A stretch of DNA of 14,832 bases from Oscillospiraceae bacterium. Its GTDB lineage: Bacteria; Bacillota; Clostridia; Christensenellales; Aristaeellaceae. Under the pieces are notes generated by a model. It made no database searches. It saw only the letters and a program-made list of their open reading frames with translations, and had not been told where the DNA came from. This document shows, in pieces, positions 1 through 7,131 of this stretch. The translations under genes were made by a program, and so were the position numbers. How positions within the stretch are numbered: position 1 is the stretch's first letter; every line of letters begins with the position of its first letter. The DNA is taken from positions 1-14,832 of the forward strand of contig JAISBH010000185.1 of NCBI GenBank assembly GCA_031266295.1. The letters run 5' to 3'.

Positions 1-1358
1 CACCGCACCATCGTCGTCTTGCCCTCGCCCGACGGCCCTACCAGCGCGACTGACTCGCCTACGTTCACCGCGATATTCGCGCTATCAAGCACCGTCTTGC
101 CCTATATGTATTCTAATGACAAATCCTCCACCACCAGCCCCATGCCGCCCTGTTTCTTTGCAAGCTGCTCGAACTGCGACACCGCTTCCGGCTTCTGAGT
201 GCGGTCACGCGGCAGATCGAACAGCTTAATTACGCGTTCAGCGCTGGCTGTTATCTCAATCGCGCCCATTATGAATCCCATGATCGCGTTTACCGGACCC
301 GCTACTTGCCCGTACAGCAGCGAGTACGCGGCCAGCACGCCGTATGTCAATTCCCCTTCAAGTATCCTGTACAGCATGAACACGGTAATGCCATAACCAA
401 CTATGCGCCCTACTACCCCCAGCATCAGCCCGGTCACTATGCCGTACCGGGTGCGCTCATACGTCAGGTCATACATCTTGTCGTGTATCTTGCGGTATCG
501 CTTCAGGAACTCCGGCACCAGCATGAACGACTTGACGACCATTATGTTGTACATAGACTCGTTCAGGAACGAGCTGTTCTCGCTGCCCAGTTCCAGCGAA
601 CGCTTGTTGTAATCGCGCGTGCGCTTCGCCTTTACGCGGATCACTAACAGAGACATCGGCACGCCTATCAAGGCTATGATCATCATCTTCCAGTCGAAGT
701 AGATCAGCATAGCGCTGGCCGCTATAAACTGGACGCACTGCAATACCAGCGACGGTATCGTGTTGAGCACGAACCCCGATATGGTATCGGCGTCGCCCGC
801 GATGCGGTTGACCAGATCGCCCGAGTGGAACCCGGCCAGGCTCATCCAATCAGCCTCAAGCACCGCCTTGAACACCAGCCTCTTGATCCCCAATCCGCAG
901 TCCATCGACAGCCTCAGCGTAAAGAACTGCATGAACAGCGACCAGATGAACATAACGACCTTGTACAGAACATACCCGACGACGATCCATATGGCCCACG
1001 GCGGAATCAGGGTCAGCAGCCATGTGACGGTGCCCCAGAATCCGCGCGCCATCGCGTTGCCGAATTGCTGCTGCGCGAAGCTGATCAGCTCCGGTATCTG
1101 CCCGACGACCCAGTCCGCCAACAATTTATACACGTACGCGTACGCCACGCCCAGTAGCGTGAAGAATATCGACAGCCCCAGCAGGAACCCTATCCGGCCC
1201 TTGTACGGCTTGCCGAATGTGGTCATCCACTTCAGCTGCCTCTTCATGTCGGTCCAGTTGATGGGATCGACGTCGTCCTGCTGGAATTGGACGAGGCGAT
1301 TGATCAGGCCTTGGATGAACCCATCTCTCCTGCTCTGCTTCTCCTGATTATCTTGCAT
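1..1358 (-). CDS. ABC exporter, fused permease-ATPase (partial, in-frame TAG)
   Basis: An ABC-type exporter half-transporter that would pump a substrate, perhaps a peptide, out of the cell using ATP. The first ~390 residues form the six-helix membrane domain, with hydrophobic stretches near residues 55-85, 110-150, 195-240 and 305-370. The ATPase domain begins near residue 408 (VVEDLSLEYI, the A-loop Tyr region). Codon 419 is TAG (102-104), but the frame continues directly into GKTVLDSANI and a clear Walker A motif, GPSGEGKTT (about residues 441-449), before the window edge. The ATG is preceded by a strong AGGAGG site. It lies 8 bases after the signal-peptidase-like gene and is presumably co-transcribed with it. 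The TAG is either a nonsense mutation that removes the ATPase or a sense codon. The family assignment is secure; the substrate is inferred only from neighbours. Confidence 0.88.
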
Positions 1359-1366
1359 AAGTCCTC

Positions 1367-1843
1367 CTATATACGTTTTACCGCGCGAACCAGCGCGAAC
1401 AGTATCCTACGCAGCGGACGCAGCGCCAGCCATACCTGTCCGTACAGCACGACTGCGGGTGAGTCGGCCTTTATGAACCGACCGTTCCTGCGCATCATTA
1501 TCACCTTTGCGTATATCCTCTCGCGTGGGATCGGGCCTTCCAGCCATACCTGACCGTCGCCACTCAGGATCGCGCCGCCTGACACCGCCTTGAGTACACG
1601 GTGCATTACCTGGCTGCCATCGGCGCGCTGAGCATAAACAATCTGCCCGCGCTTAGGCGGCCAATCCGCGTCGGTATACGGCGCGAGCACGACCGCGTCC
1701 TTCATGTGATGCAGCGTCGGGATCATGCTGTCGCCGGTTACGGTCAGAGTCACTGAACCCAGCAACACCAACGAACCACGCAGCGCGTCCAGCCCAGGAT
1801 TCCTTGGCGGCGCTTCGGGGAAGTTCAAAGGCGCGGTCAGCAT
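1367..1843 (-). CDS. Small S24/S26-family signal-peptidase-like protein
   Basis: A protein of about 158 residues resembling the S26 signal peptidase/LexA-type serine protease fold. Near its N-terminus it has the catalytic-serine motif TGDSMIPTL. This is followed by RGQIVYAQ and then MHRVL, where a His sits at the general-base position as in SipW/archaeal-type enzymes instead of the bacterial Lys. A later LSGDGQVWLEG segment matches the family's GD box. There is no clear N-terminal membrane anchor; the C-terminal ~30 residues are hydrophobic to basic. I chose the ATG at 1843, 25 bases after the upstream stop, because the longer start at 1912 would overlap the kinase-like gene by 44 bases. The stop is TAG, which overlaps the AGGAGG of the next gene. 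If TAG were sense, the frame would run 20 codons further to a TGA. Its likely role is cleaving or processing a peptide exported by the next gene (inference). Confidence 0.75.
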   Translation of the reverse strand: MLTAPLNFPEAPPRNPGLDALRGSLVLLGSVTLTVTGDSMIPTLHHMKDAVVLAPYTDADWPPKRGQIVYAQRADGSQVMHRVLKAVSGGAILSGDGQVWLEGPIPRERIYAKVIMMRRNGRFIKADSPAVVLYGQVWLALRPLRRILFALVRAVKRI

Positions 1844-1868
1844 ATCGCCACCATCCTGCAGCCAGCCG

Positions 1869-2750
1869 TCACCAATTAAGGTAGGCTTCAAGCGCCTCGA
1901 TCGCTCGGACATCCGGCGTGCAACTGAGCAGCGGCATCTGCACGTCGGTCAAAACCCGCTCGACCGTATCCATGCCCAGGTTAAACAGCCGCTCGTCCCA
2001 CAGCGGCAGCGACGTCCCCGCTAGTATGTATTGCAAGCATTCCGTATGAGTCAGAGGACGAACCGTGTTGACGGGGGCTTGCGCGAGCGCGACCAGCGCG
2101 GCTAGCTTGACACTGGCGTTTTCATATATCTCACTGGAACCGGCCCATGGCGAACCGTACGCGTAGATACCGTCGGGATGGGCGCGCAGTATCGCACGGT
2201 CGCCGTTGAGGATGCGCGCACTGCGGTTTTCGCGCCATAAATTCGCTTGAGTGGACTTACCCGTCTGCGACGGCGCGGTGAACGCGACGCCGCCGCGACT
2301 GGTCTCGATCAGCGCGCAGTGCAGCATGATCACGCCGTGGCTGAGCAGCATCTTCTCGAACAAGAACGCGTTTCCGTAATTCTCGTAGTCGAGCCAATTA
2401 TCCGGAATGAACACCTCCGCGCGCGTGTAATCGTTCGGCGGCATCAGCGTCCACATACAGCGCGTATCGCCCTCCCGCATCGCCGTTCGCTTGACGAGCT
2501 GACCATTCCACAGGTACAGGCGGTTAACCAGATCCTCGCTGATCAAATCCATCGCGTCCTCGGCGGGCACGGGTAAACGCGCCGGGTCGCCGGGGTCGTA
2601 TGCCTGCAGCGTGATCGCGAGGTCAGGCTCGCCATCAAAGGCATGTCCGTCCTTAAACGCAAACGGTTCAAATGACGCGAGCGGTTCGGTTCCGGGCAAT
2701 TCATTTATCGACACATTCAATCCCGCTATGTTGTAATAACGCCGCGCCAT
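1869..2750 (-). CDS. HprK/PEPCK-fold kinase-like protein
   Basis: A 293-residue protein with a C-terminal P-loop domain like HPr kinase/phosphorylase. A variant Walker A, APSQTGKST, lies at residues 159-167. It is preceded by LHCALIE (143-149) and followed by LNGDRAILR (181-189), which replaces the acidic Mg-binding segment of true HprK. The N-terminal ~130 residues are a family-specific domain. True HprK is about 310 residues with a different N-terminal domain and a GxSGxGKS loop, so this is a paralogous group often found beside PqqD-like, peptidase and ABC-export genes in peptide-modification loci (family knowledge). The ATG at 2750 has a GAGGGG ribosome site and a consensus promoter about 40 bases upstream, so it is the first gene of the operon. 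It ends in TGA. The phosphorylation target is unknown. Confidence 0.8.
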   Translation of the reverse strand: MARRYYNIAGLNVSINELPGTEPLASFEPFAFKDGHAFDGEPDLAITLQAYDPGDPARLPVPAEDAMDLISEDLVNRLYLWNGQLVKRTAMREGDTRCMWTLMPPNDYTRAEVFIPDNWLDYENYGNAFLFEKMLLSHGVIMLHCALIETSRGGVAFTAPSQTGKSTQANLWRENRSARILNGDRAILRAHPDGIYAYGSPWAGSSEIYENASVKLAALVALAQAPVNTVRPLTHTECLQYILAGTSLPLWDERLFNLGMDTVERVLTDVQMPLLSCTPDVRAIEALEAYLNW

Positions 2751-2792
2751 TGTATCCCCTCTCTATACAGACAGAATAATCCCCTTCACGCG

Positions 2793-2821
2793 ATTATAGC
2801 ATATCATTCACGCATTGTCGA
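2793..2821 (-). promoter_or_regulatory. Sigma-A promoter of the kinase/peptidase/exporter operon
   Basis: Read on the minus strand: TCGACA (-35, 2821-2816), a 17-base spacer, and a perfect TATAAT (-10, 2798-2793). Transcription should begin near 2786, giving a leader of about 36 bases to the ATG at 2750. Confidence 0.8.
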
Positions 2822-3253
2822 TAATTTGCGATATGGTTTTCATTGCCTGTTCATAAATGCGCAGAATCCATCGGGTTTAGCAGTTGTTTTGAATGTCAGG
2901 CGTAGTATAGTAACCTTCCCCTCTCCCAGAAGTCAAAGCCGAACGCCTCGCCCGAAGCGCCGTGACCCCACTGTGTGATTCACGCCATCGCTCCCCGCTG
3001 ATCGATTGGATACCTGCTTCGTCATACCATGAATAGCCATGATAAGCTATAGGATAATGCACCGAAATCGAAAAATCTCATTGCGTTTGCCTTGTAAATC
3101 TTCACTTTCTCGCCTCGCACTGAGATCGATGGTTGAAAAGAAGCGCGTGGGTAGCCTCCTCCATTCACCTTTTACTTCTCAAACCCGCCCTAATCCTGCA
3201 GAAATTACAACCATTTTATTGTTTCCTAAATTAAAGGACGCCGAAATTCATGA
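2822..3253. other. Gene-poor stretch, no convincing gene
   Basis: No family-like protein is visible on either strand. The longest minus-strand frame (3062-2877) is a GTG-started 61-codon ORF without a clear ribosome site. A second minus frame has a short GTG-started peptide (MKIYKANAMRFFDFGALS-like), preceded by a weak purine-rich stretch and ending in TGA after about 27 codons. The position just upstream of a possible peptide-export operon made me consider precursor peptides, but no leader, Gly-Gly motif or core-like pattern is evident. The region may be decayed sequence. Confidence 0.4.
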
Positions 3254-3282
3254 TTGACAAATCGGCGGCTTCTTAGTATAAT
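3254..3282 (+). promoter_or_regulatory. Consensus sigma-A promoter of tRNA-Glu
   Basis: A perfect TTGACA (3254-3259), a 17-base spacer and a perfect TATAAT (3277-3282). The predicted start is near 3289, a few bases before the tRNA 5' end. A full-consensus promoter is typical for a stable RNA gene. Confidence 0.92.
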
Positions 3283-3296
3283 AAATTACGCATTAA

Positions 3297-3371
3297 GCCT
3301 CCGTGGTCTAGAGGTAAGGACATCGCCCTCTCAAGGCGGCAACACGGGTTCAATTCCCGTCGGAGGTGCCA
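3297..3371 (+). tRNA. tRNA-Glu (anticodon CTC)
   Basis: A complete cloverleaf. The acceptor stem is GCCTCCG paired with CGGAGGT. The D arm begins at GTCT. The anticodon stem TCGCC pairs with GGCGG around the loop CTCTCAA, giving anticodon CTC. The T arm contains GGGTTCAATTCCC. The discriminator is G and the CCA tail is encoded (3369-3371). It reads GAG codons. It stands alone with its own promoter and terminator. It is not an amber-reading tRNA, so it does not explain the in-frame TAG codons in the neighbouring genes. Confidence 0.96.
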
Positions 3372-3388
3372 AATCCATATCACGGTTT

Positions 3389-3434
3389 AATACAAAGATT
3401 TTCCCTAGGAATATCAAGGGAAAATCTTTGTATT
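3389..3434 (+). terminator. Rho-independent terminator after tRNA-Glu
   Basis: A perfect 16-bp inverted repeat (3391-3406 with 3417-3432), extendable by two A-T pairs, with a 10-base loop. It is followed by the T-rich tail TTTATTTT. The 3' part of the stem is CCCT/AGGG next to the loop. It sits 18 bases after the tRNA CCA end. The symmetry would also allow it to block transcripts coming from the right. Confidence 0.85.
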
Positions 3435-3459
3435 TATTTTGCAACTGGACTGTTTTTTA

Positions 3460-3473
3460 GGGAATCGAACCCC
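3460..3473 (-). other. tRNA T-arm-like fragment, possible attachment-site scar
   Basis: On the minus strand this reads GGGGTTCGATTCCC, the signature of a tRNA T arm, but no matching acceptor, D or anticodon arm folds around it. It lies just downstream of the serine-recombinase remnant, where an integrative element's attachment site might be. It may be a tRNA 3'-end scar or a chance match. Confidence 0.3.
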
Positions 3474-3519
3474 TGTTTGACCGTTTTGACCACCCTAAAT
3501 TCACCCCAACCCCTTCCGA

Positions 3520-3549
3520 AACATTTTTTATACCCACCGGAAAAATGTT
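3520..3549. repeat. Small inverted repeat
   Basis: AACATTTTT (3520-3528) and AAAAATGTT (3541-3549) are perfect 9-bp inverted arms around a 12-base spacer. They lie directly downstream of the recombinase remnant's stop codon on the minus strand. They could be a weak terminator of that lost gene or part of a recombination site. The AT-rich stem makes a strong terminator unlikely. Confidence 0.4.
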
Positions 3550-3559
3550 ATTTATGGCA

Positions 3560-3847
3560 CTATGCAGTCTGATCTGCATTCCCATCGACACTAGACCATT
3601 TGTCCGTCGACCCGTCACGGAAGGCGAACTCCAAACTACCGTCAGCGCCGACGACCACCTTTTCCACCATGGCGTACCACACGCCTTTGTCGAACTCTTA
3701 TAGTGGACCGCTCTGTTCCAACTTTTCCAGGAAGCAGAGGATGCCTTCGCGTTTGGTGATGCAAGCCTGTTTATCAGTGCCCAGAGTGGCAAGCTCAGCA
3801 AGAATCTCAGCGTATTGAATTGATGTGGCGTGGATGAAATCGTATTT
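3560..3847 (-). pseudogene. Serine recombinase C-terminal remnant
   Basis: The minus-strand frame reads FIHATSIQYAEILAELATLG, then a KREGILCFLEKLEQSGPL segment, an in-frame TAA (3698-3700), then EFDKGVWYAMVEKV and LEFAFRDGS, ending at TAG (3560-3562). This matches the C-terminal coiled-coil and beta-strand tail of large serine (resolvase/invertase family) recombinases, which typically read FxxxxxxYAEIxxEL...EFDExLWxxLVxxVxV...FxFRDGxE. The catalytic N-terminal domain and zinc domain are absent. The 5' side stops where the IS630-type transposase remnant begins. The TAA and the truncation make it a dead fragment of an integrative element or prophage. Confidence 0.7.
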
Positions 3848-3851
3848 GAGG

Positions 3852-3965
3852 AAAGCGAAAACAAGAACACATGAAAAGCTGGAAGATGCTATACGTCATT
3901 CCCTTGGTCTGCTTAAATCCGAGTTTGTTGCAAATTGGTTCAAACATTGCGGTTATTATCTTTAA
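3852..3965 (+). pseudogene. IS630-type transposase C-terminal remnant
   Basis: The plus-strand frame gives AKTRTHEKLEDAIRHSL, then GLLKSEFVANWFKHCGYYL, ending in TAA (3963-3965). The ending NWFxHCGY is typical of the extreme C-terminus of IS630/Tc1-mariner-type DDE transposases. Only about 37 codons remain, with no start and no DDE residues. It abuts the oppositely oriented serine-recombinase remnant, which suggests that an insertion into or beside the recombinase gene was followed by deletion. The call rests on a short motif. Confidence 0.55.
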
Positions 3966-4105
3966 AAAGTCAATGCGCTATAATTGAGCGGCATTATCTG
4001 GCTGCGATCAAGGCGAAATGCGATTCAAACGATCCCGCCCTCAAACGCATATGAGATCTATGCGTTCGCTTATATTATGAAACATAAGAAGTCATACAGG
4101 ACTGC

Positions 4106-4348
4106 ATGGAGCGCGAGAAGGGGCACTACCTAGGAGACAGACGTTACTCCGCTATAGCGCACGCCGTAGTGACCAAGGATGTCTGCATTATGGAAAAACT
4201 GATCGACGATTCTCTGCGAACCGACCTCACTAACAAAGGTTTGATGACATGCGCAACATGCTCGCTGATGCAGGTGATCGCCGAGTGTACCCTAATGCTG
4301 CCGCTGCTGGTTAGGATACACTATCATGTAACAGGCGACAAGGAATGA
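4106..4348 (+). CDS. Hypothetical 80-residue ORF
   Basis: An open frame of 80 codons from ATG (preceded by AGGA four bases upstream) to TGA. I do not recognise the protein. It is mixed polar/hydrophobic with one hydrophobic run near residues 52-70 and three Cys between 49 and 61. It lies in a stretch of mobile-element debris, faces the convergent fucosidase operon, and has no visible promoter. It may be a real small gene, a relic or a chance ORF. Confidence 0.2.
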   Translation: MEREKGHYLGDRRYSAIAHAVVTKDVCIMEKLIDDSLRTDLTNKGLMTCATCSLMQVIAECTLMLPLLVRIHYHVTGDKE

Positions 4349-4414
4349 CTTAGCCTTTAGCAAGGCGGGCTTACTGTTCCGCCGTAACCCTTAGCGTTCG
4401 GTAAACCTCGAACG

Positions 4415-4443
4415 AACGCGAGCGGTAGATTGCCGCCCGCGTT
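4415..4443 (-). terminator. Hairpin at the 3' end of the glycan operon
   Basis: An 11-bp stem (4415-4425 with 4433-4443, one mismatch) with a 7-base loop begins about 22 bases after the TAA that follows the fucosidase frame. A second overlapping GC stem (4394-4400 with 4413-4419) lies further on. No clear T-tract follows, so it may be a 3'-protecting hairpin and not an intrinsic terminator. Confidence 0.4.
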
Positions 4444-4467
4444 CCACGCTTATTACCGTCTGTGTTA

Positions 4468-5715
4468 CTATAGATTATCCAGCGATCCGAACTGAGGCGT
4501 CTCTGTCTCCAGTTCAAAATCCACCGTCCGGCATAACTCGCCCCTGCTTTCCGGCAGCCTGCACCGCACATGACCCTGTCCTGACGTAGGTGCGAATGAC
4601 TGGCTGTACTCCACAGGCGCGCCGTCCGCCAGCATAGTCACATTCTTGATGGGACTTGAGAGCATCAGTCCGCCGATGTTCGAGCCTTTAAGGACATGGA
4701 TATACAGATGGTTCTTCGTCGACGTCATATAATAGTTATCCGCTTCGTATGGATAACCCCACACGGGCTGGGTGGCATATATCGCCCTGCCGTTGGCGCG
4801 GACGAAATGACCGACCTCCCGCAGGATATTGACGCTGCCCTGTGGGATGACTCCCTTGTCGTCCGGGCCGACGTTGAGCAGATAGTTACCGCCACGTCCG
4901 TTAACCTTGAATAGTAGGCGCAGAACCTGCTCGGGGGACTTCCAGTTGTTGTCGAATGACTTATAGCCCCATGTGTCGTTGAGCGTAGCCGGGACTTCCC
5001 AGTCGCCGTCGTATGGCAGGATGGGGATCTGGTTGTCTCCGGTGGACATGTATTCGCCCAGCGTGTTACCGATGCGGCCGGAGACTATGCAATCGGGTTG
5101 TATGGATTTGACATAGTCCTTAACCTCTTTGCTCTGCTCGAATGACATAGTCTGAGGCGTGTCGAACCATATCAAGCCGACGTCGCCGTACTGGGTGAGC
5201 AGTTCCTTCAGCTGCGGCTTGCACTTATTCTGAAGGTATTCGTCAAAATCCTTTTCCTCGTTAGGCGTACCATAGCCGAGGCCGTTCGGCTCGTGCCAGT
5301 CCTGCGCCTGGGAATAATAGAAGCACAGCCTGATTCCCTCGCGCTTGCATGAAACGGCAAGCTCGGCTATCGGGTCTCGTCCGAACGGCGTCGCGTCGAC
5401 GATATTATACTTCGAACATTTGGAATGGTACATAGCGAAACCATCGTGATGTTTGGCGGTTATAACTATATACTCCATGCCCGCGTCCTTCGCTAATTCC
5501 ACCCATTCGTCGGCGTTGAATCCTGTAGGGTTGAAGTCGCAAGCGATTTTCTCGTAGTCGGCGACGGGGATATTGAAATGTTTCATTATCCATTCGCCGA
5601 GGCTGCTGGTCTGTTTGCCTTGGTAGGAACCCGCCAGCTGGGAATAAAGCCCCCAATGGATAAACAGTCCGTACTTCGCATCTTTCCACCATTGTTGACG
5701 GCAATCTTTCTTCAT
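4468..5715 (-). CDS. GH29 alpha-L-fucosidase
   Basis: A 415-residue enzyme predicted to release terminal alpha-L-fucose by a retaining mechanism. The GH29 barrel begins at once (WWKDAKYGLFIHWGLYS, residues 9-25). It carries the substrate-binding HHDGFAMY (89-96), the nucleophile Asp185 in LIWFDTP, and the GNYLLNVGP barrel end (276-284). A small beta domain of ~100 residues follows. There is no signal peptide, so it is probably cytoplasmic and acts on imported oligosaccharides. The ATG has an AAAGGATAGG ribosome site. It is the last gene of the operon, 105 bases after the esterase. The stop is TAG followed immediately by TAA (4465-4467), so the end is unaffected by whether TAG is read. The acid/base residue cannot be placed confidently from motifs alone. 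Confidence 0.92.
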   Translation of the reverse strand: MKKDCRQQWWKDAKYGLFIHWGLYSQLAGSYQGKQTSSLGEWIMKHFNIPVADYEKIACDFNPTGFNADEWVELAKDAGMEYIVITAKHHDGFAMYHSKCSKYNIVDATPFGRDPIAELAVSCKREGIRLCFYYSQAQDWHEPNGLGYGTPNEEKDFDEYLQNKCKPQLKELLTQYGDVGLIWFDTPQTMSFEQSKEVKDYVKSIQPDCIVSGRIGNTLGEYMSTGDNQIPILPYDGDWEVPATLNDTWGYKSFDNNWKSPEQVLRLLFKVNGRGGNYLLNVGPDDKGVIPQGSVNILREVGHFVRANGRAIYATQPVWGYPYEADNYYMTSTKNHLYIHVLKGSNIGGLMLSSPIKNVTMLADGAPVEYSQSFAPTSGQGHVRCRLPESRGELCRTVDFELETETPQFGSLDNL

Positions 5716-5746
5716 AATCCTATCCTTTCGTTATTCAGCTGGACTA

Positions 5747-5801
5747 GGGCCTGTTCGAAAAATCTCGCGTGGGTCTTGGGGCGTCTTTTCCGAACAGCCC
5801 C
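5747..5801. repeat. 55-bp inverted repeat with IS-like ends
   Basis: The left arm GGGCCTGTTCGAAAAA (5747-5762) and right arm TTTTCCGAACAGCCCC (5786-5801) pair at 14 of 16 positions around a 23-base centre. It sits between the esterase and fucosidase genes. The GGGxCTGTTCGxAAAA termini look like the ends of an insertion sequence or a tiny MITE. As RNA it would form a hairpin that might reduce fucosidase expression. No target duplication is obvious. Confidence 0.6.
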
Positions 5802-5820
5802 CAATTGGACTTAACGCCAA

Positions 5821-7131
5821 TCAATCGAATACCCTGACGAACCGTTCCGGTTCGGCGCACGGTATCCATTCGGGCGCTCCATCGCCGTTCGGGTTGCCGC
5901 GCTTGATAAAGTTTGACCATGCGGCGACCATACCCTTTTCTAGGGCGTAGTCAGCCGCGTCCTTTGGCCGCCAGCTGCGGTGAAGCAGGCCAAACATGTA
6001 CCATAGTTCCGCGCAGTGGAACGCGCCCGCGTCGTCGCCTAGCGGCTTGTGGGTAAAATAGTATACATAGGCTGGTTTTCTTCCAAGCTGGGCGTTCTTC
6101 AGGCTCCACTGGACGCAGCCGTGATAAAGGCGGCTCTTCTCGCCGCTAGCCAGCATGTCGGCGGTCATACCTATGTCATTCTCGGTCAGGCCTATCATGT
6201 ATGGCACGTCAAGGTGATCACCATTATCTACTATTTTATCATAACCTTTCTTTAGTAGATATCCGTCCACTACTGGGGCGAACGATAGGCCTCGTCTCTG
6301 CTGACGCACGATTTGGACGTTCTTCACAATGGTTTCGACTGGGAGGGCGCGCATCTGCTCCAGCGTTTCTGCGCCGCACATCTTAGCAAACTCTACACCC
6401 ATCGACTCCGCTTCGGCTAGCGTCCTATCATTCGCTATGCCCGTGTCGTATCCTCCCGCGCTCTGCAATATCGCGCCATGAACCAAGCCTGTCGAAAGCG
6501 GGGAGGATATGATGGTCTGTACGGACAATGCGCCGGCTGACTGCCCGAATATTGTCACGTAGTTTGGATCACCGCCAAAGGACGCTATGTTGTCCCTAAT
6601 CCACTCCAGCGCGGCGATTTGGTCGAGTATGCCGTAATTACCCGACCGTCCCGCTTCTGCGGTCAGCCATGGATGGGCGAGGAACCCGAACGCGTTCAGC
6701 CTGTAGTTTATGGTAATCATAACCAGGCCTTGCTTGCACAAGGCTTCGCCGTCGAACTCGGCGTCGCATCCGCTGCCTTCGACGTAGCCGCCGCCATGGA
6801 TGTATACCGCAACGGGCAGTCGCTCCTCCGCGCTAGCGGCAGGAGTCCATATGTTGAGGTACAGGCAATCCTCGCTCATCGGCGGCATGAACGCAGCGTC
6901 TCTGAAGAACTCTTTCTGGTAGAAACTGCCGGGCTGATGATCCTGGTGTGGGCAGCGGCAGCCGAATTGGTCGGCTAGCCTTACGCCTTGCCAGCTTAGC
7001 GCGGGCTGCGGTGGCGCCAGTCTGCGCCTCCCGACGGGAGGCGCAGCATATGGCACTCCCTTGAACAATGTAAACCCGTCCATGGGCACGCCTTTCAACG
7101 TGCCCTGAACGACGTTCGCGGTGGTAATCAT
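5821..7131 (-). CDS. Type-B carboxylesterase (alpha/beta hydrolase)
   Basis: A 436-residue esterase of the carboxylesterase type-B/CE10 family, which hydrolyses carboxylic esters such as acyl groups. Motifs include the opening FKGVPYAAPPVG (23-34), EDCLYLNIWTP (87-97), the oxyanion-hole HGGG (112-115), nucleophile Ser198 in FGQSAGA, and the catalytic His372 in FHCAELWYMFG. The usual third triad residue, the Glu of a GTNxDEG-like segment, is replaced by GLTENDIG (314-321), where Ile stands in place of Glu. No signal peptide is seen, so it is presumably cytoplasmic. Its ATG overlaps the TGA of the GH95-like gene (ATGA), which implies translational coupling. It stops at TGA. In this operon it probably removes acyl groups from an imported oligosaccharide (inference). 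It is shorter than the ~500 residues usual for the family. Confidence 0.88.
   Translation of the reverse strand: MITTANVVQGTLKGVPMDGFTLFKGVPYAAPPVGRRRLAPPQPALSWQGVRLADQFGCRCPHQDHQPGSFYQKEFFRDAAFMPPMSEDCLYLNIWTPAASAEERLPVAVYIHGGGYVEGSGCDAEFDGEALCKQGLVMITINYRLNAFGFLAHPWLTAEAGRSGNYGILDQIAALEWIRDNIASFGGDPNYVTIFGQSAGALSVQTIISSPLSTGLVHGAILQSAGGYDTGIANDRTLAEAESMGVEFAKMCGAETLEQMRALPVETIVKNVQIVRQQRRGLSFAPVVDGYLLKKGYDKIVDNGDHLDVPYMIGLTENDIGMTADMLASGEKSRLYHGCVQWSLKNAQLGRKPAYVYYFTHKPLGDDAGAFHCAELWYMFGLLHRSWRPKDAADYALEKGMVAAWSNFIKRGNPNGDGAPEWIPCAEPERFVRVFD

Noticed and set aside
1844..1912. Longer start for the signal-peptidase-like protein at 1912
   Set aside because: It would overlap the kinase-like gene by 44 bases and add an N-terminus without family resemblance; the ATG at 1843 fits the spacing.
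3297..3371. tRNA as a possible amber suppressor
   Set aside because: The anticodon loop CTCTCAA gives CTC, which reads GAG. It cannot decode TAG by normal pairing.
3254..3460. 68-codon plus-strand ORF
   Set aside because: It reads straight through the tRNA-Glu gene and its terminator hairpin, so it is not a protein gene.
3457..3870. 137-codon minus-strand ORF overlapping the recombinase remnant
   Set aside because: Its protein has no family features and is rich in Ser/Trp as expected for an out-of-frame reading. The adjacent frame carries the recognisable recombinase tail.
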